DNA of 64,000 nucleotides from Watersipora subatra. Lineage: Eukaryota; Bryozoa; Gymnolaemata; Cheilostomatida; Watersiporidae. Below, one piece after another: positions 10,706-21,700 of the stretch; the stretch's first letter is position 1, and the number at the start of each line of letters is the position of its first letter. Under the pieces are notes generated by a model, which worked only from the letters and a program-made list of their open reading frames with translations, was not told the DNA's origin and did not search any database. A program made the translations under genes and the position numbers. The stretch is taken from contig NC_088717.1 of assembly GCF_963576615.1 (NCBI RefSeq), forward strand, positions 30,669,213 to 30,733,212. Direction: 5' to 3'.

Positions 10706-12010
10706 CAGACATCTACTGGATTGTCATGCTTTGAATAGATTCAGGGTTTTTCCTGTCAAAATCATAGAAACAGTAAACTGCGGACTGATTCGTTTCGCAA
10801 AACTTGTGCAAATGCATTCGCAGCGAGACTTCTATTTGAAGTCACAGAAATGCTCACTGCTGATGCCTTCGCAGCGAGACTCCTATATGAAGTCACAGAA
10901 ACGCTCACTGCTGATGCCTTCGCAGTGAGACTTCTATTTGAAGTCACAAAAACGCTGATTGCCGATGGATTCGCAGCGAGACTCCTATTTGAAGACACAA
11001 AAACGCTCACTGCTGATGCCTTCGCAGCGAGACTCCTATTTGAAGTCACAAAAACGCTCACTGCTGATGCCTTCGCAGCGAGACTCCTAATTGAAGTCAC
11101 AGAAACGCTCATTGCCGATGGATTTGCAGCAAGACTCCTATTTGAAGTCACAGAAACGCTGATTGCCGATGCATTCGCAGCGAGACTCCCATTTGAAGTC
11201 ACAGAAACGCTCACTGCCGATGGATTTGCAGCGAGACTCCTATTTGAAGTCACAGAAATGCTCACTGCCAATGGATTCAAATCGATAATACCTAGTTAAG
11301 CTCTCCCCAGTGGATATAAAAAAATTCAGTGCATCTCAATACACCACGCAAGTGTATTCTAACCCAGGTGTGTTAGAATTGCCAATGATAGGTTGCTCAT
11401 ATGACAATGTTGAAATAATTATATACTTTTTTATTAATTTTATTACATTGTTAATTGAATAAATAATGAAATGTTAATTAAATAATTGAAATTGCTGTGC
11501 GCTATTAAGCTTATTCGGTTTTATTTATAGCTTTGACCTTATATCTTGAATACTTTCTTTATGAGCAATCTTTATGAAAGCAGACACTCATCAAACTGTC
11601 TATTCATTAAAACTTTGTCTTATTAATCAACATATTATATACCGATTGTACAAATTCCCATTACACTAGTTTCGACCTCTTCCTAGACTTGACTCTTCCA
11701 GCATAGAAAGTTGTGTTTACTAAAAGTGATTGTCATTTATGTGACCTTTGAAGTAATAACTGTATAGCGAGTACAGTAGTAAGTTCTGTCAGTCGCTGTT
11801 TTGCAATATTGGGAGATATTAGTATTATTAACAATAAAGAAAAATCTGTTCAGGTATCCTGGCTGACTTAGTGCAACAAGTGTTTCAAGGTTTGAAGCAT
11901 GAATTGAAAAATGATGGTGAGCCGGAGGCGAGTCTCCTTTAACAAGTTCTGTTTTGAGGAGTACATCGCTAGTCTTGGAAAAAGCGATCAAGTGCAATTC
12001 CGAACGGTTA
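10706..12010 (+). mobile_element. Dispersed element, copy 1, with tandem 51-bp core
   Basis: Extensive similarity, by eye, to the reverse complement of 43410-44115. Shared landmarks in order are: ATGCTTTGAAT, AATCATAGAAA, GTTTCGC..AACTTGTGC, the 51-bp core (TTTGA(A/G)GTCACAGAAA), GATTCAAAT.GATAATA, TTCAGTGCAT, ATTGCCAA..ATA.GTT, TTACTAAAAG.GAT, CTTTGAAGTAATAA, AATAAAGAAAA and CAGGTATCCT. Copy 1 has about nine tandem core units, the other copy one. It also has roughly 200 bp extra around 11450-11690. No transposase is visible; class unknown. The minus-strand open frame at 11737-12189 lies inside the element and has no recognised domain. Confidence 0.8.
10806..11281. repeat. 51-bp tandem repeat inside the dispersed element, about 9 copies
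   Basis: Unit contains GCAGCGAGACTCCTATTTGA and AGTCACAGAAACGCTCACTG CTGATGCCTTC. A 51-bp period keeps frame, giving 17-residue periodic open frames on both strands. Variants alternate between GATGCCTTC and GATGGATTC ends. The single-unit homologue at about 43930-44010 argues that this is local amplification, not coding sequence. Confidence 0.92.
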
Positions 12011-12184
12011 ACACATTCGTCGGCAGAGGTTTGCTCTGAATGTAATTGAAGCATTGAAATCCAGTGATTATGAATGCTTTTAACCAGCAGAATTATGTGC
12101 AATGGCTTGTTCATAAATCTATAACAAAAACAAAAGCAAGTCATAAAGCTGCCTAAACAATTTATGAGGTAAAGTAAAAAGCCT

Positions 12185-13095
12185 ACCATAAAAAAACCTA
12201 TTTTAACGCCATGGTGCTCTATTTTCCAATCCTTCCCCTATAATGGCGTTTAATTAGGACAGTCGTTCAAACAAAGGGTAGAGCTGTATTTTTCGACAAG
12301 CTCGACAGAATATCGGGAAGATAAATTTAACCCTTTCACGTACGATGTAATGCTAATATCGCATATACATGTACTTTACACTTTCCTTCGGGTGGATCGA
12401 TATTAATGGCGTAAGCCTTAGCATTTTTGCTAAACTGTTTTTCATATACGTCAACATATCAGATCGAGTTAAACAAAGCACCACTTTATTTATAAAATGT
12501 TAGCATGGTACTGTTATTAATAATTTTGATGGTGTTGCTTTCAAAGTTTAAAAGAAAAGGGCTGTAAAGTTTTGAAGTTAAAAATGGCCATTACGCTTTT
12601 GATTTTTAAAGAGATTTTTAACGTTTTAACATTACAATATGCCAACAGCTGCTAATATGTCATATGGCATTTCTGAAAAGGTTTATCAGACACTTTGCAG
12701 TCTTCAGGTAAGATTGTACACCACACCATGGATAAATCTGAAAACAATGGATGTGATTCAGACCTTAGAGACTTCGACTAAGAGTGTAGTTCTGATGATT
12801 GTAAGGATCGATCTTCTCAGGCATGTCACTAAACTCATGACAACCAATACAGCAAGAATGAAAAAAATAATTGTTATTGATGCAACAAAGTCATTATTAG
12901 TACTATGTAGTGGATTCTACGCTTTTTTATTATGAGTTCTTAAAAATAAAAAACTGTCAAAGTGGCGGCAAATAGAGATGGCGTTCAAATAAGGGTGGCG
13001 TTGTATTTTTCAACCCTTTTTCTATACTGGCATTTTATTAGAGGTGGCGTTCAAGTAAAGATGACGTTCAGATAGAGGTTTTACGATAATTTTTT
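12185..13095. mobile_element. Probable degraded DNA transposon with imperfect terminal inverted repeats
   Basis: The left end (ACCATAAAAAAACCTATTTT AACGCC) resembles the reverse complement of the right end (ATCGTAAAACCTCTATCTGA ACGTC). Both ends carry reiterated GGTGGCGTTCAAATA-like phrases (12239-12275; 12965-13080). The interior, about 12640-12940, has a short open frame with no confident domain. An acidic stretch followed by a Cys-containing segment is vaguely reminiscent of piggyBac-type proteins, too weak to assert. Confidence 0.4.
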
Positions 13096-13377
13096 AAGTG
13101 CAACAATATCTCATGAGTTGTTCAGAAGAATTACATGTATTTACTATAAGAAACAGTTAAGTATTGTCAAAAATACTAGTTTTTTTATTCTATGCACTAT
13201 ATAGAGGCAACACACATGCAATATACATCTGTTATGCAGCTAAATAGCAGGCTGGATAAAAAGCAGTTTTATATATCACTAGCTGCATTACCCGCCTACA
13301 GTAACAGATTCACGGGCAGCATAAGGTTTATTGAGAGTTGGCTTTCATACTGTAAAACAACTCCAAATATGCAGTTA

Positions 13378-13522
13378 CATCTCCCTCTCTCCATCTCTCC
13401 GTCTCTCCCCTCTCTCTCTCCCCCCTCTCCCTCTCTCTCCCCTTCTCTCCCTCCCTCTCCCCCTCTCCCTCTCTCCCCCCTCTCCCTCTTTCTCCCTTTC
13501 TCTCCCTCTCTCTCTCCCTTAG
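13378..13522. repeat. CT-rich tract in the Helitron copy
   Basis: Pyrimidine-rich (CCCTCTCTCT-like) low-complexity run. A homologous but longer run starts at about 63667 in the second minus-oriented Helitron copy, so it belongs to the element. Open frames across it are compositional. Confidence 0.9.
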
Positions 13523-14481
13523 TTCAACGCAACACTTGCGGATAGACAACATTTTTGGTTTTTCTGTCGGGCGTATGAAGAAACAGTTTTTGGCGCGTGC
13601 CTACTTTTGAGCAGGTGACGCATAGCTGGTCATGGCTGATGCAGAGTGACAGTAAGTCGATAGCAGCTGCTCTCTTTCTTTTCACAATAGCGTATCGCAA
13701 CCCTCGGAGTACTCGTGAAAGTTCTGTAATAGTAAGTTACAGTAAGCCTACTCGTAGCTGGAAAAAAATTAGTAACTCGGCTGCTGAAGGAAATGAACAT
13801 GACCCACAATCACGAACAGCGGCAAATCCAACGTTATTAAGTAGTGGAGATGTGGCAATTCATATACAATACAACATCGTATAAGAAACACTTACCTTTT
13901 TGATGTGGAAATTTAGTAGGTGAGAAATGCGTTTTTCCAGTGGCTCCAAGAAACAAACGTTTACGTGACCTTCTCGGTACACGTTGGCAGTAAATATTAA
14001 TTGCATGTAAATAACTACTCGTTAATTTATTTTATTTAATAAATAGTACATTTGTATAGCTGTATAAACACCTTTGTATAGGCCGCAGAACTCAGGAAGG
14101 CGCTTTTTAACACGGCAGAAAATTTGCTGTTTAAAAAGCGTGCTAACCGGGGATTTCGGTTAATGCACCCGAGCGGTGAAAGAAAAACAACAGAATCGCC
14201 ACACCTTTATATAAGCCGCTTGGCTCAAATCGTCAGAGAAAAGTAGCGGCTAATAGTCCATATTACGAAATTACGATATTTAGTATTCATATTAGTTCGG
14301 TTGGCTTCGTTCGACCGAATGGAAAAAGAAAGACCGCTCTATAATTTATTTACTGTTACTACACATATTAATTCAGCTCGCTTCGTACGACCAAAATTCG
14401 TACGACGATAAAAGGAAAGACCGCTCTATAAGGCGGACAATCAATCAGATACACAGACAACGATTGCCGTTTATATAGTAG

Positions 14482-15006
14482 ATAGAGAACAGCGTTTTTC
14501 TAGTGGTTGCAAGAAACAAATGTTCACATGACCTTCCCGGTACACGTTGGCAGTAAATATTAATTAGATGTAATTTATTACTCATTAATTTATTTAAAGA
14601 GTAGTAAATTTTATTTAATTTACTACTAATATTTACTACTAATTTAATTTTACTACTTACTCGTATTAATTAAGTTTGCTTCGTACGATCGAATCGAAAA
14701 AAAGACCGCCATATAATTTATTTATACTGCTCATATTTGGGAGTTATCGGTGACTCAATATATCGAGAAGACAACTCATACTATTAGCATATCAGTATTT
14801 ATCGTCCATCCCTACGATGAATAGCGGGTTACGTATTATAATAGAGGCGTGTACTAACCGGAGATTCCCGTTAATGCGCCCTAGCGGTGAAAAAAACCAC
14901 AGAATAGACACGCCCTTATATAAATGTAGCGGCTAATAGTCCAAAAAGTACTGTACTCTATAAAGCGGACAGACAGATAGACAACGATTGCCGTTTATAT
15001 AGTAGA
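14482..15006 (-). repeat. About 525-bp Helitron 5'-end module, second tandem copy
   Basis: Strongly similar throughout to the plus-strand block 50559-51105. Shared phrases include CGGCAATCGTTGTCTATCTG, AGCCGCTAC.TTTATATAAG, GGGCGCATTAACG.GAATCTC, CCCGCTATTCATCGTAGGGA and TTACTGCCAACGTGTA. A more diverged relative forms about 13915-14482. Confidence 0.8.
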
Positions 15007-16085
15007 TGTGTAAACTGAACTGCAGGAACCAAAGAAAGATCAAATATACAGTTGGCTCTATGGATAACAGTTTACTAGAGCAAAGTTTTAGCTGCACCCA
15101 AGCTCTAGAGCTGCCAGTTTTACATAGCAGATTTAAAGCTTGTTCAAGGCTATATAAATACCAGTTCTAGAAAGCTTACAAAAACTTAACCTAAGAAAGG
15201 CCCCGAATATACAAATACAGATTCAGAGAATGCATATAAAACTCAATCAAAGGCTCCTAGATGCAAGTTTTATTTAGTATAAAGCTGGCCGCAGACTTTT
15301 CGCATGACACACCTCAGATTAATAGGGAAGATACTGTAAACTTTAGAATATAAAGGAATCTAAGTTCAAACTATTTTCTCAGCCCTTTGACCTTTGACAT
15401 GGTAGCTGAAGACGGTCCTGACCATGAGAAGTCTTATCAAGTAGAGCTGATAGAATTACAATAAAATGCTGATTTGATGAGAGCATATACTAATAATGAT
15501 TCAGTAACTTTTTATGAGAAATATTTGAAAAGTATCCAAATCTAGATCTGCATGCTAGAAACATGCTAGTCGTTAGCTACTCGTTTAACCGAACTGGCTA
15601 CTTTTGACAGAGCATGTTTCCTTTTTGATAAGATAAGCTTTTGAAATTGGTATTCCCTTATAATACAGAAAAAATTTCTAGAAAATTGCCAGCCGACTAT
15701 TTTTCCTTGAAATATTTTATACAAGGAAACAAAACAAGCAACTTTTCATCTGCTCGGCATGAGAACTAATGAAGCAGCTCCCAGTGAAATCACTTTAGTT
15801 TACAAGTTGGTATATACATCTAGTTGAAAGATTGAAGAGGTTAAGATAAGAATTCACTCATAAAAATTGTTCTTTGTCTTTCAAGTCTTGTTCTAATTAT
15901 TATGTTAAATTAGACCAAACCATATTTTTTGTTTTATTATATTATATTCATCTAATAAATCATTCAAGTAGGTTCCAGAATTGTTTTTTGATTATTCTAA
16001 TGCATAAATTTTTACATTGCGGTTGTGATGATGTCACAGCTTCTAACATAAAATGACAAAAGACCTGAATAGTTGCACTTCATAC
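15007..16085. other. Intron sequence without recognised feature
   Basis: Left part of the intron that follows exon 8 on the minus strand. AT-rich, no repeats or cysteine-patterned frames recognised. Confidence 0.45.
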
Positions 16086-16300
16086 CGTCATTGAGACAAG
16101 GAGTGCTGATGCACTCATCAATGTTCCGTTCACAGTTAACTCCAACATATCCTTCTAAGCATATACATGTATAATCGTTCACTCCATCCACACATTCTCC
16201 ATTGAGACATGGGGAGCTGCCACATTCTTCTATGTTAAACTGGCAGTGAGATCCCTCAAATCCTAGTTTGCAATCACACTCGAATCCATCTATAAGGTCC
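16086..16300 (-). CDS. EGF-repeat gene, exon 8 (215 bp)
   Basis: Encodes the end of one EGF domain (DLIDGFECDCKLGFEGSHC), a complete short-loop EGF domain (IEECGSSPCLNGECVDGVND onwards) and the first three cysteines of another (IDECISTPCLNDG). Acceptor TATGCAG lies at AG 16302-16301; donor is G|GTATGA. Phase 2 entry completes an Arg codon with exon 7 and phase 1 exit completes Gly with exon 9. The upstream intron is 12.8 kb, mostly tandem repeat. Confidence 0.88.
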
Positions 16301-16337
16301 CTGCATAATCAACCCAAAATATTCAGTAAGAGAACAT

Positions 16338-16575
16338 TTACCAAGGCTCAGGTGACCCTGACTTATGTTACTAAGGCTCAGGTGACCCTGGTCTATGTTA
16401 CTAAGGCTCAGGTGACCCTGACTTATGTTACTAAGGCTCAGGTGACCCTGGTCTATGTTACTAAGGCTCAGGTGACCCTGACCTATGTTACCAAGGCTCA
16501 GGTAACCTTGACCTGCGACACCAAAGGTCAGCTGACCCTGACTTACATATATGTTACTAAGGCTTGGATGACCCT
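16338..16575. repeat. 30-bp tandem repeat, about 8 copies
   Basis: Unit CTAAGGCTCAGGTGACCCTG ACTTATGTTA, the last copies diverged (AGGTAACCTTGACCTGCGAC). The period preserves frame, so a plus-strand open frame with 10-residue repeats results. Located about 40 bp upstream of the exon 8 acceptor on the minus strand. Confidence 0.92.
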
Positions 16576-16639
16576 GAGCTATGTATTCATCAACTCGAGC
16601 TTGTTAAGCGGCGATCTATATTTCTTGTTCTTTCCATGC

Positions 16640-17255
16640 CTCAAGCACTTGCAAGCACATTCAAGCACGTGCAAGCACATGCAAGCACGTGCAAGCACAT
16701 GCAAGCACATGCAAGCACATGCAAGCACAAGCGAGCACGTGCAAGCAAGCACATGCAAGCAAGCACATGCAAGCATGCACATTCAAGCACGTGCAAGCAC
16801 ATGCAAGCACAAGCGAGCATGTGCAAGCACATGCAAGCAAAAGCGAGCACGTGCAAGCAAGCACATGCAAGCAAGCACATGCAAGCATGCACATGCAAGC
16901 ACATGCAAGCAAGCACATGCAAGCAAGCACATGCAAGCACAAGCGAGCTTGTGCAAGCAAGCACATGCAAGCAAGCACATGCAAGCATGCACATGCAAGC
17001 AAGCACATGCAAGCAAGCACATGCAAGCAAGCACATGCAAGCACATGCAAGCAAGCACATGCAAGCACAAGCGAGCACGTGCAAGCAAGCACATGCAAGC
17101 AAGCACATGCAAGCATGCACATGCAAGCAAGCACATGCAAGCAAGCACATGCAAGCAAGCACATGCAAGCATGCACATGCAAGCAAGCACATGCAAGCAA
17201 GCACATGCAAGCAAGCACATGCAAGCAAGCACATGCAAGCAATCACATGCAAGTC
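16640..17255. repeat. 10/14-bp AAGCACATGC minisatellite
   Basis: About 615 bp of AAGCACATGC and AAGCAAGCACATGC units, with occasional ATGCAC and AAGCGAGC variants. Overlapping long open frames appear in several frames on both strands (Cys-Lys-His-Met-Gln-Ala or Met-Cys-Leu-Leu-Ala-Cys patterns); these come from the repeat and are not annotated as genes. Confidence 0.95.
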
Positions 17256-18792
17256 TGACAAGTTTGTGTATTCTCTTGAACCCTGGTATACCAGCTATAT
17301 CAATGTAAAACAAACAATACTGAAGGAATATGCAAATATTTGGGTTTAATGTGTTTTCTATAGATCCTTCTTCCAAAGGTAATCCAAACACTTTTATCTT
17401 AAACAAACTCAACCAAATTTGTATGTATGACCTTTGTATAATGAAATTATTGAATCCTAAAATGCAAACATATTCAACATATAACTTAGTTCGAACAAGT
17501 CAATGGCGGTGCACATACAGCAGTGTTTACTCAATCATCAATATGCCTAGTTCTTTTAATTAAACATGCCTTGCTTTGTAGTGGTTGCTGTATCCGCAAA
17601 CACCCATGATAAGGAGTTGCCTTTTGTCAATTGTTTTTTAACAAGTGAAATTATTCTATTTGAAAATTAATCTACTTAGAAGTGCAATGAAAGGTCCCAA
17701 ACTAAATGGCCTGTACAGCAGATATGTTCATGTATAGAAATTAATGTGAATATTTGCTATTTGACTGAAGTTATCCTAATGAAATCATAACAGAAATTGA
17801 TTACCCATGAACATTGTTATGGTATGGATACCAAAAACACATCTGTTAAAGAAGAGGAATAATGAAACAATGATCGTGGGAGAATTGAAAATGCAGTGTT
17901 CATTGCTTAAAGAAACAGATGAAATATGTTTTATTAATGAGAGAAGAATAATTCAATGGTAGACCTCATGCTGTGGTACTAACGAGAGGTAGATCTCATG
18001 CTATAGTGTAGTGGAACTCACGCTATAGTAGCACCACGAAAATTGTCATAGCGTGTTTTTTCATCATGATGTATTGGGTTAGCTTAAAGTTAGAAAATAA
18101 ATGATCATAAGATCATATTCCCTATGCAAACAAAGAGTTGCCTGATTCATGCCTTTGTAAATAAATTTATGGATAAAATTTACAAATTTTACTTATGAGC
18201 ACAACTCGATGTTAATGTGAGCTTCATATTTTTGCAAAAACCATGCGTTATAAAGAAACTATATAGTGGTTAACGAAATAACTGCGCTCTTCCGAACATG
18301 CGTATTAGCCATGAACCAACTTGTGCCAGACTTTTACAGCGTTAATTTAGATAAGTACAATTTGAGATTGAAATCTGTAAATTACAGTCTCTACTTGCCG
18401 CATTTGCTATCAATTATACAGGGCAAACTTCGATTGTTTTTTCTACACGGGCCAGAATGCATAGATGCAATTTGCATAGAGGCAAAAGGCATCTATGCAT
18501 AGATGCATAGGTGTATGAGTTATCAGGATTAGCAAACTTAGCAGAAGCAACTTAATCAATTTCTTGCTAAGTATCATGGTGATTTTTGATGATAAATGAA
18601 AGATGAGAATGAAACAACCCCCTGTTCTGAATTTTTATAGTGTTAACGTGTGCGATAAGTTCTCTAAGAACTCATTTTTTATACCATGTAGTAATTGCTA
18701 GTTGGAACAACATTCTTGGAGTAATATCAGGTCGAGCTGTAGTTGCCTGGCCAATTGAAAGTCAAACAGCAACAGGTATTTGGCTGAAAATA
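17256..18792. other. Intron sequence without recognised feature
   Basis: Unique-looking AT-rich sequence. Minor repetition: AGACCTCATGCT/AGATCTCATGCT phrases at 17960-18030 and ATGCATAGATGCA phrases near 18458-18510. Short open frames here show no known domain. Confidence 0.45.
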
Positions 18793-21700
18793 AACTGATT
18801 AACTACATAGGTGAGACGAATGGGTTAAACAGCAACTGACTAACTACATAGATGAGACAAGTGAGCTAAACAGCAACTGACTAACTACATAAATGAGAAA
18901 AGTGAGCTAAACAACAACTGACTAACTACATAGATGAGACAAGTGAGCTAAACAACAACTGACTAACTACATAGATGGGACAATTGAGCTAAACAGCAAC
19001 TGCCTAATTAAATAAATGAGACAAGTGGGCTAAACAGCAACTGACTAACTAAATAGACGAGACAAGAGGGCTAAACAGCTACTGACAAACTACATAGATG
19101 AGACAAGTGGGCTAAACAGCAACTGACTAACTACATAGATGAGACAAGTAGGCTAAACAGCAACTGACTAACTACATAGATGAGACAAGAGGGCTAAACA
19201 GCTACTGACAAACTACATAGATGAGACAAGTGGGCTAAACGGCTACTGACAAACTACATAGATGAGACAAGAGGACTAAACAGCTACTGACAAACTACAT
19301 AGATGAGACAAGAGGGCTAAACGGCTACTGACAAACTACATAGATGAGACAAGAGGGCTAAACGGCTACTGACAAACTACATAGATGAGACAATTGGGCT
19401 AAACAACAACTGACTAACTACATAGATGAGACAAGAGGGCTAAACAGCTACTGACAAACTACATAGATGAGACAAGAGGGCTAAACAGCTACTGACAAAC
19501 TACATAGATGAGACAAGTGGGCTAAACGGCTACTGACAAACTACATAGATGAGACAAGAGGGCTAAACAGCTACTGACAAACTACATAGATGAGACAAGA
19601 GGGCTAAACAGCTACTGACAAACTACATAGATGAGACAAGTAGGCTAAACAGCAACTGACTAACTACATAGATGAGACAAGAGGGCTAAACAGCTACTGA
19701 CAAACTACATAGATGAGACAATTGGGCTAAACAACAACTGACTAACTACATAGATGAGACAAGAGGGCTAAACGGCTACTGACAAACTACATAGATGAGA
19801 CAAGAGGGCTAAACAGCTACTGACAAACTACATAGATGAGACAAGAGAGCTAAACAGCTACTGACAAACTACATAGATGAGACAAGAGGGCTAAACAGCT
19901 ACTGACAAACTACATAGATGAGACAAGTGGGCTAAACAGCAACTGACTAACTACATAGATGAGACAAGTAGGCTAAACAGCAACTGACTAACTACATAGA
20001 TGAGACAAGAGGGCTAAACAGCTACTGACAAACTACATAGATGAGACAAGTGGGCTAAACGGCTACTGACAAACTACATAGATGAGACAAGAGGACTAAA
20101 CAGCTACTGACAAACTACATAGATGAGACAAGAGGGCTAAACGGCTACTGACAAACTACATAGATGAGACAAGAGGACTAAACAGCTACTGACAAACTAC
20201 ATAGATGAGACAAGAGGGCTAAACAGCTACTGACAAACTACATAGATGAGACAAGAGGGCTAAACAGCTACTGACAAACTACATAGATGAGACAAGAGGG
20301 CTAAACAGCTACTGACAAACTACATAGATGAGACAAGAGGGCTAAACAGCTACTGACAAACTACATAGATGAGACAAGTGGGCTAAACGGCTACTGACAA
20401 ACTACATAGATGAGACAAGAGGGCTAAACAGCTACTGACAAACTACATAGATGAGACAAGAGGGCTAAACAGCTACTGACAAACTACATAGATGAGACAA
20501 GAGGGCTAAACGGCTACTGACAAACTACATAGATGAGACAAGTAGGCTAAACAGCAACTGACTAACTACATAGATGAGACAAGAGGGCTAAACGGCTACT
20601 GACAAACTACATAGATGAGACAATTGGGCTAAACAACAACTGACTAACTACATAGATGAGACAAGAGGGCTAAACGGCTACTGACAAACTACATAGATGA
20701 GACAAGAGGGCTAAACAGCTACTGACAAACTACATAGATGAGACAAGAGGGCTAAACAGCTACTGACAAACTACATAGATGAGACAATTGGGCTAAACAA
20801 CAACTGACTAACTACATAGATGAGACAAGAGGGCTAAACGGCTACTGACAAACTACATAGATGAGACAAGAGGGCTAAACAGCTACTGACAAACTACATA
20901 GATGAGACAAGAGGGCTAAACAGCTACTGACAAACTACATAGATGAGACAAGAGGGCTAAACAGCTACTGACAAACTACATAGATGAGACAAGTAGGCTA
21001 AACAGCAACTGACTAACTACATAGATGAGACAAGAGGGCTAAACAGCTACTGACAAACTACATAGATGAGACAAGTGGGCTAAATAGCAACTGACTAACT
21101 ACATAGATGAGACAAGTGAGCTAAATAGCAACTGACTAACTAAATAAATGAGACAATTGGGCTGAACAGCAACTGACTAACTACATAGATGAGACAAGTG
21201 GGCTAAATAGCAACTGACTAACTAAATAAATGAGACAATTGAGCTAAACAGCAACTGCCTAATTAAATAAATGAGACAAGTGGGTTAAACAGCAGCTGAC
21301 TAACTACATAGATGAGACAATTGAGCTAAACAGCAACTGCCTAACTAAATAGATGAGACAAGTGGGCTAAACAGCAACTGACTAACTAAATAGATGAGAC
21401 AAGAGGGCTAAACAACAACTGACTAACTAAATAAATGAGACAATTGGGCTAAACAGCAACTGACTAACTACATAGATGAGACAAGTAGGCTAAACAGCAA
21501 CTGACTAACTACATAGATGAGACAAGAGGGCTAAACAGCTACTGACAAACTACATAGATGAGACAAGTGGGCTAAACAGCAACTGACTAACTAAATAAAT
21601 GAGACAAGTGGGCTAAACAACAACTGACTAACTACATAGATGAGACAAGTGGGCTAAATAGCAACTGACTAACTACATAGATGAGACAAATGGGCTAAAC

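Larger units (their letters stand above)
13279..15006 (-). mobile_element. Non-autonomous Helitron copy (minus orientation)
   Basis: Its 3' end (CTAG at 13279-13282 read on the minus strand as CGGGTAATGCAGCTAG, followed by host T) is identical to the 3' end of the Rep/helicase-bearing Helitron at 63548. The roughly 60 bp before it (TGCATATTTGGAGTTGTTTT ACAGTATGAAAG) also matches that copy. At the other side it has 5' ends of type A|TCTACTATATAAACGGC. Two such ends occur in tandem, at 15006 and 14482. Helitron termini are known to be TC and CTRR with a 3' hairpin and insertion between A and T; all are met here. No protein is encoded; a CT-rich tract lies near the 3' end. Confidence 0.75.

Noticed and set aside
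10762..11299. 17-residue periodic open frames on both strands that look like a repeat protein
   Set aside because: The 51-bp unit is part of a dispersed element present elsewhere as a single unit, and both strands are equally open.
16268..17412. Several long overlapping open frames on both strands (Cys/His/Gln/Ala-rich repeats)
   Set aside because: They are produced by 30-bp and 10/14-bp tandem repeats open in many frames at once, lie inside a defined intron, and show no domain or start context.
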